From assembly GCF_002775205.1 (NCBI RefSeq), contig NC_036456.1, positions 23,573,968 to 23,637,967 on the forward strand: a stretch of 64,000 nucleotides of DNA. The letters run 5' to 3'. The position numbers and the translations under genes were made by a program. The notes under the pieces are model-generated. The model saw only the letters and a list, made by a program, of their open reading frames with translations. It had not been told where the DNA came from and did no database searches. This stretch comes from Xiphophorus maculatus. Taxonomy: Eukaryota > Chordata > Actinopteri > Cyprinodontiformes > Poeciliidae. Positions 63,696-64,000 of the stretch are shown here, in pieces (the first letter of the stretch is position 1; each line of letters begins with the position of its first letter).

Positions 63696-64000
63696 CTGAA
63701 GTTTTCACACCAAAACTCCTCTAAAACCGCTAAAACTCAGTTTAAAACAAAACCATCCCAGCGGAACTCACAATAAGCGTTAATATATTCCTCAAAAGAC
63801 ACCGTGTCAATACATGAGATGGTATTTTATTAAAAAAAACTTAGAAGAAAAGCCTAAAAGAAATTATTGCTGCTATTTTCCTGCTCTGCGTCGCTTCTTG
63901 TAAACGTCACAACAGCACCGCGTCGCACCAAAATGTGCGTCACTCCCGCCATCTTTCCAGCCGGCTTCAAGTGAAACACGTTGCTGAGGAAAAAAACAAG
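63696..64000 (-). promoter_or_regulatory. anapc10: anapc10 promoter region, possible divergent promoter
   Basis: On the minus strand CTTCAG/GTACGA at 63696 is a possible donor for a noncoding first exon. The YY1-type motif AAGATGGCGG reads on the minus strand at 63955-63946. Such motifs are typical close to start sites of housekeeping genes. In mammals ANAPC10 lies head to head with ABCE1, so the window edge may be the start of a plus-strand neighbour; none of its coding sequence is visible. Confidence 0.4.

Overview
The window is vertebrate nuclear DNA and almost certainly comes from a teleost fish. The evidence is two intron-containing host genes with clear vertebrate orthologues (fbxw7 and anapc10), three intronless finTRIM/TRIM16-like genes of a kind expanded in ray-finned fish, a tRNA-derived SINE, palindromic MITEs and a BEL/Pao LTR element. 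The repeat mix looks percomorph, perhaps the killifish/livebearer group, but that is recognition from memory and not a computed placement.

Layout. (1) 1-6 kb: a hAT-like MITE, then TRIM gene A (1730-3235, +), a SINE and a SINE fragment. (2) 6-17.6 kb: no convincing gene, only decayed transposons and copies of several dispersed repeat families. (3) 17.6-24.7 kb: a young BEL/Pao LTR retrotransposon on the minus strand. Its LTRs are identical by eye, it has a 5-bp target duplication, and it sits inside an older palindromic MITE. (4) 25.8-50.1 kb: fbxw7 on the plus strand, with 13 coding exons whose junctions I traced to a 558-residue protein, followed by a probable 2.5-kb 3' UTR. Its introns hold fold-back repeats, a LINE fragment, microsatellites and several perfect inverted repeats. 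(5) 52.1-60 kb: TRIM genes B (52788-54449) and C (58561-59709), both plus strand. (6) 61.0-63.4 kb: anapc10 on the minus strand in five coding exons (186 residues), with its promoter at the right edge, where an ABCE1 neighbour would be expected from mammalian gene order.

How the genes relate. FBXW7 is the substrate receptor of an SCF ubiquitin ligase. ANAPC10 is the DOC-domain substrate-recognition subunit of the anaphase-promoting complex. The TRIM proteins carry RING domains and so are also likely E3 ligases. The window is therefore rich in ubiquitin genes, although these are separate pathways and the co-location need not be functional. The three TRIM genes are related copies on either side of fbxw7. 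A keeps RING, coiled coil and SPRY but lacks the second B-box. B has the whole set. C keeps RING, B-boxes and SPRY but lacks the coiled coil. A and B share a coiled-coil block that is almost identical in DNA, which suggests recent sequence exchange across about 50 kb.

I found no evidence of a wholly new biological system. The best leads are the TRIM mosaic and domain losses, the GC-AG first intron and short leader of fbxw7, and an interleaved double inverted repeat in an fbxw7 intron.
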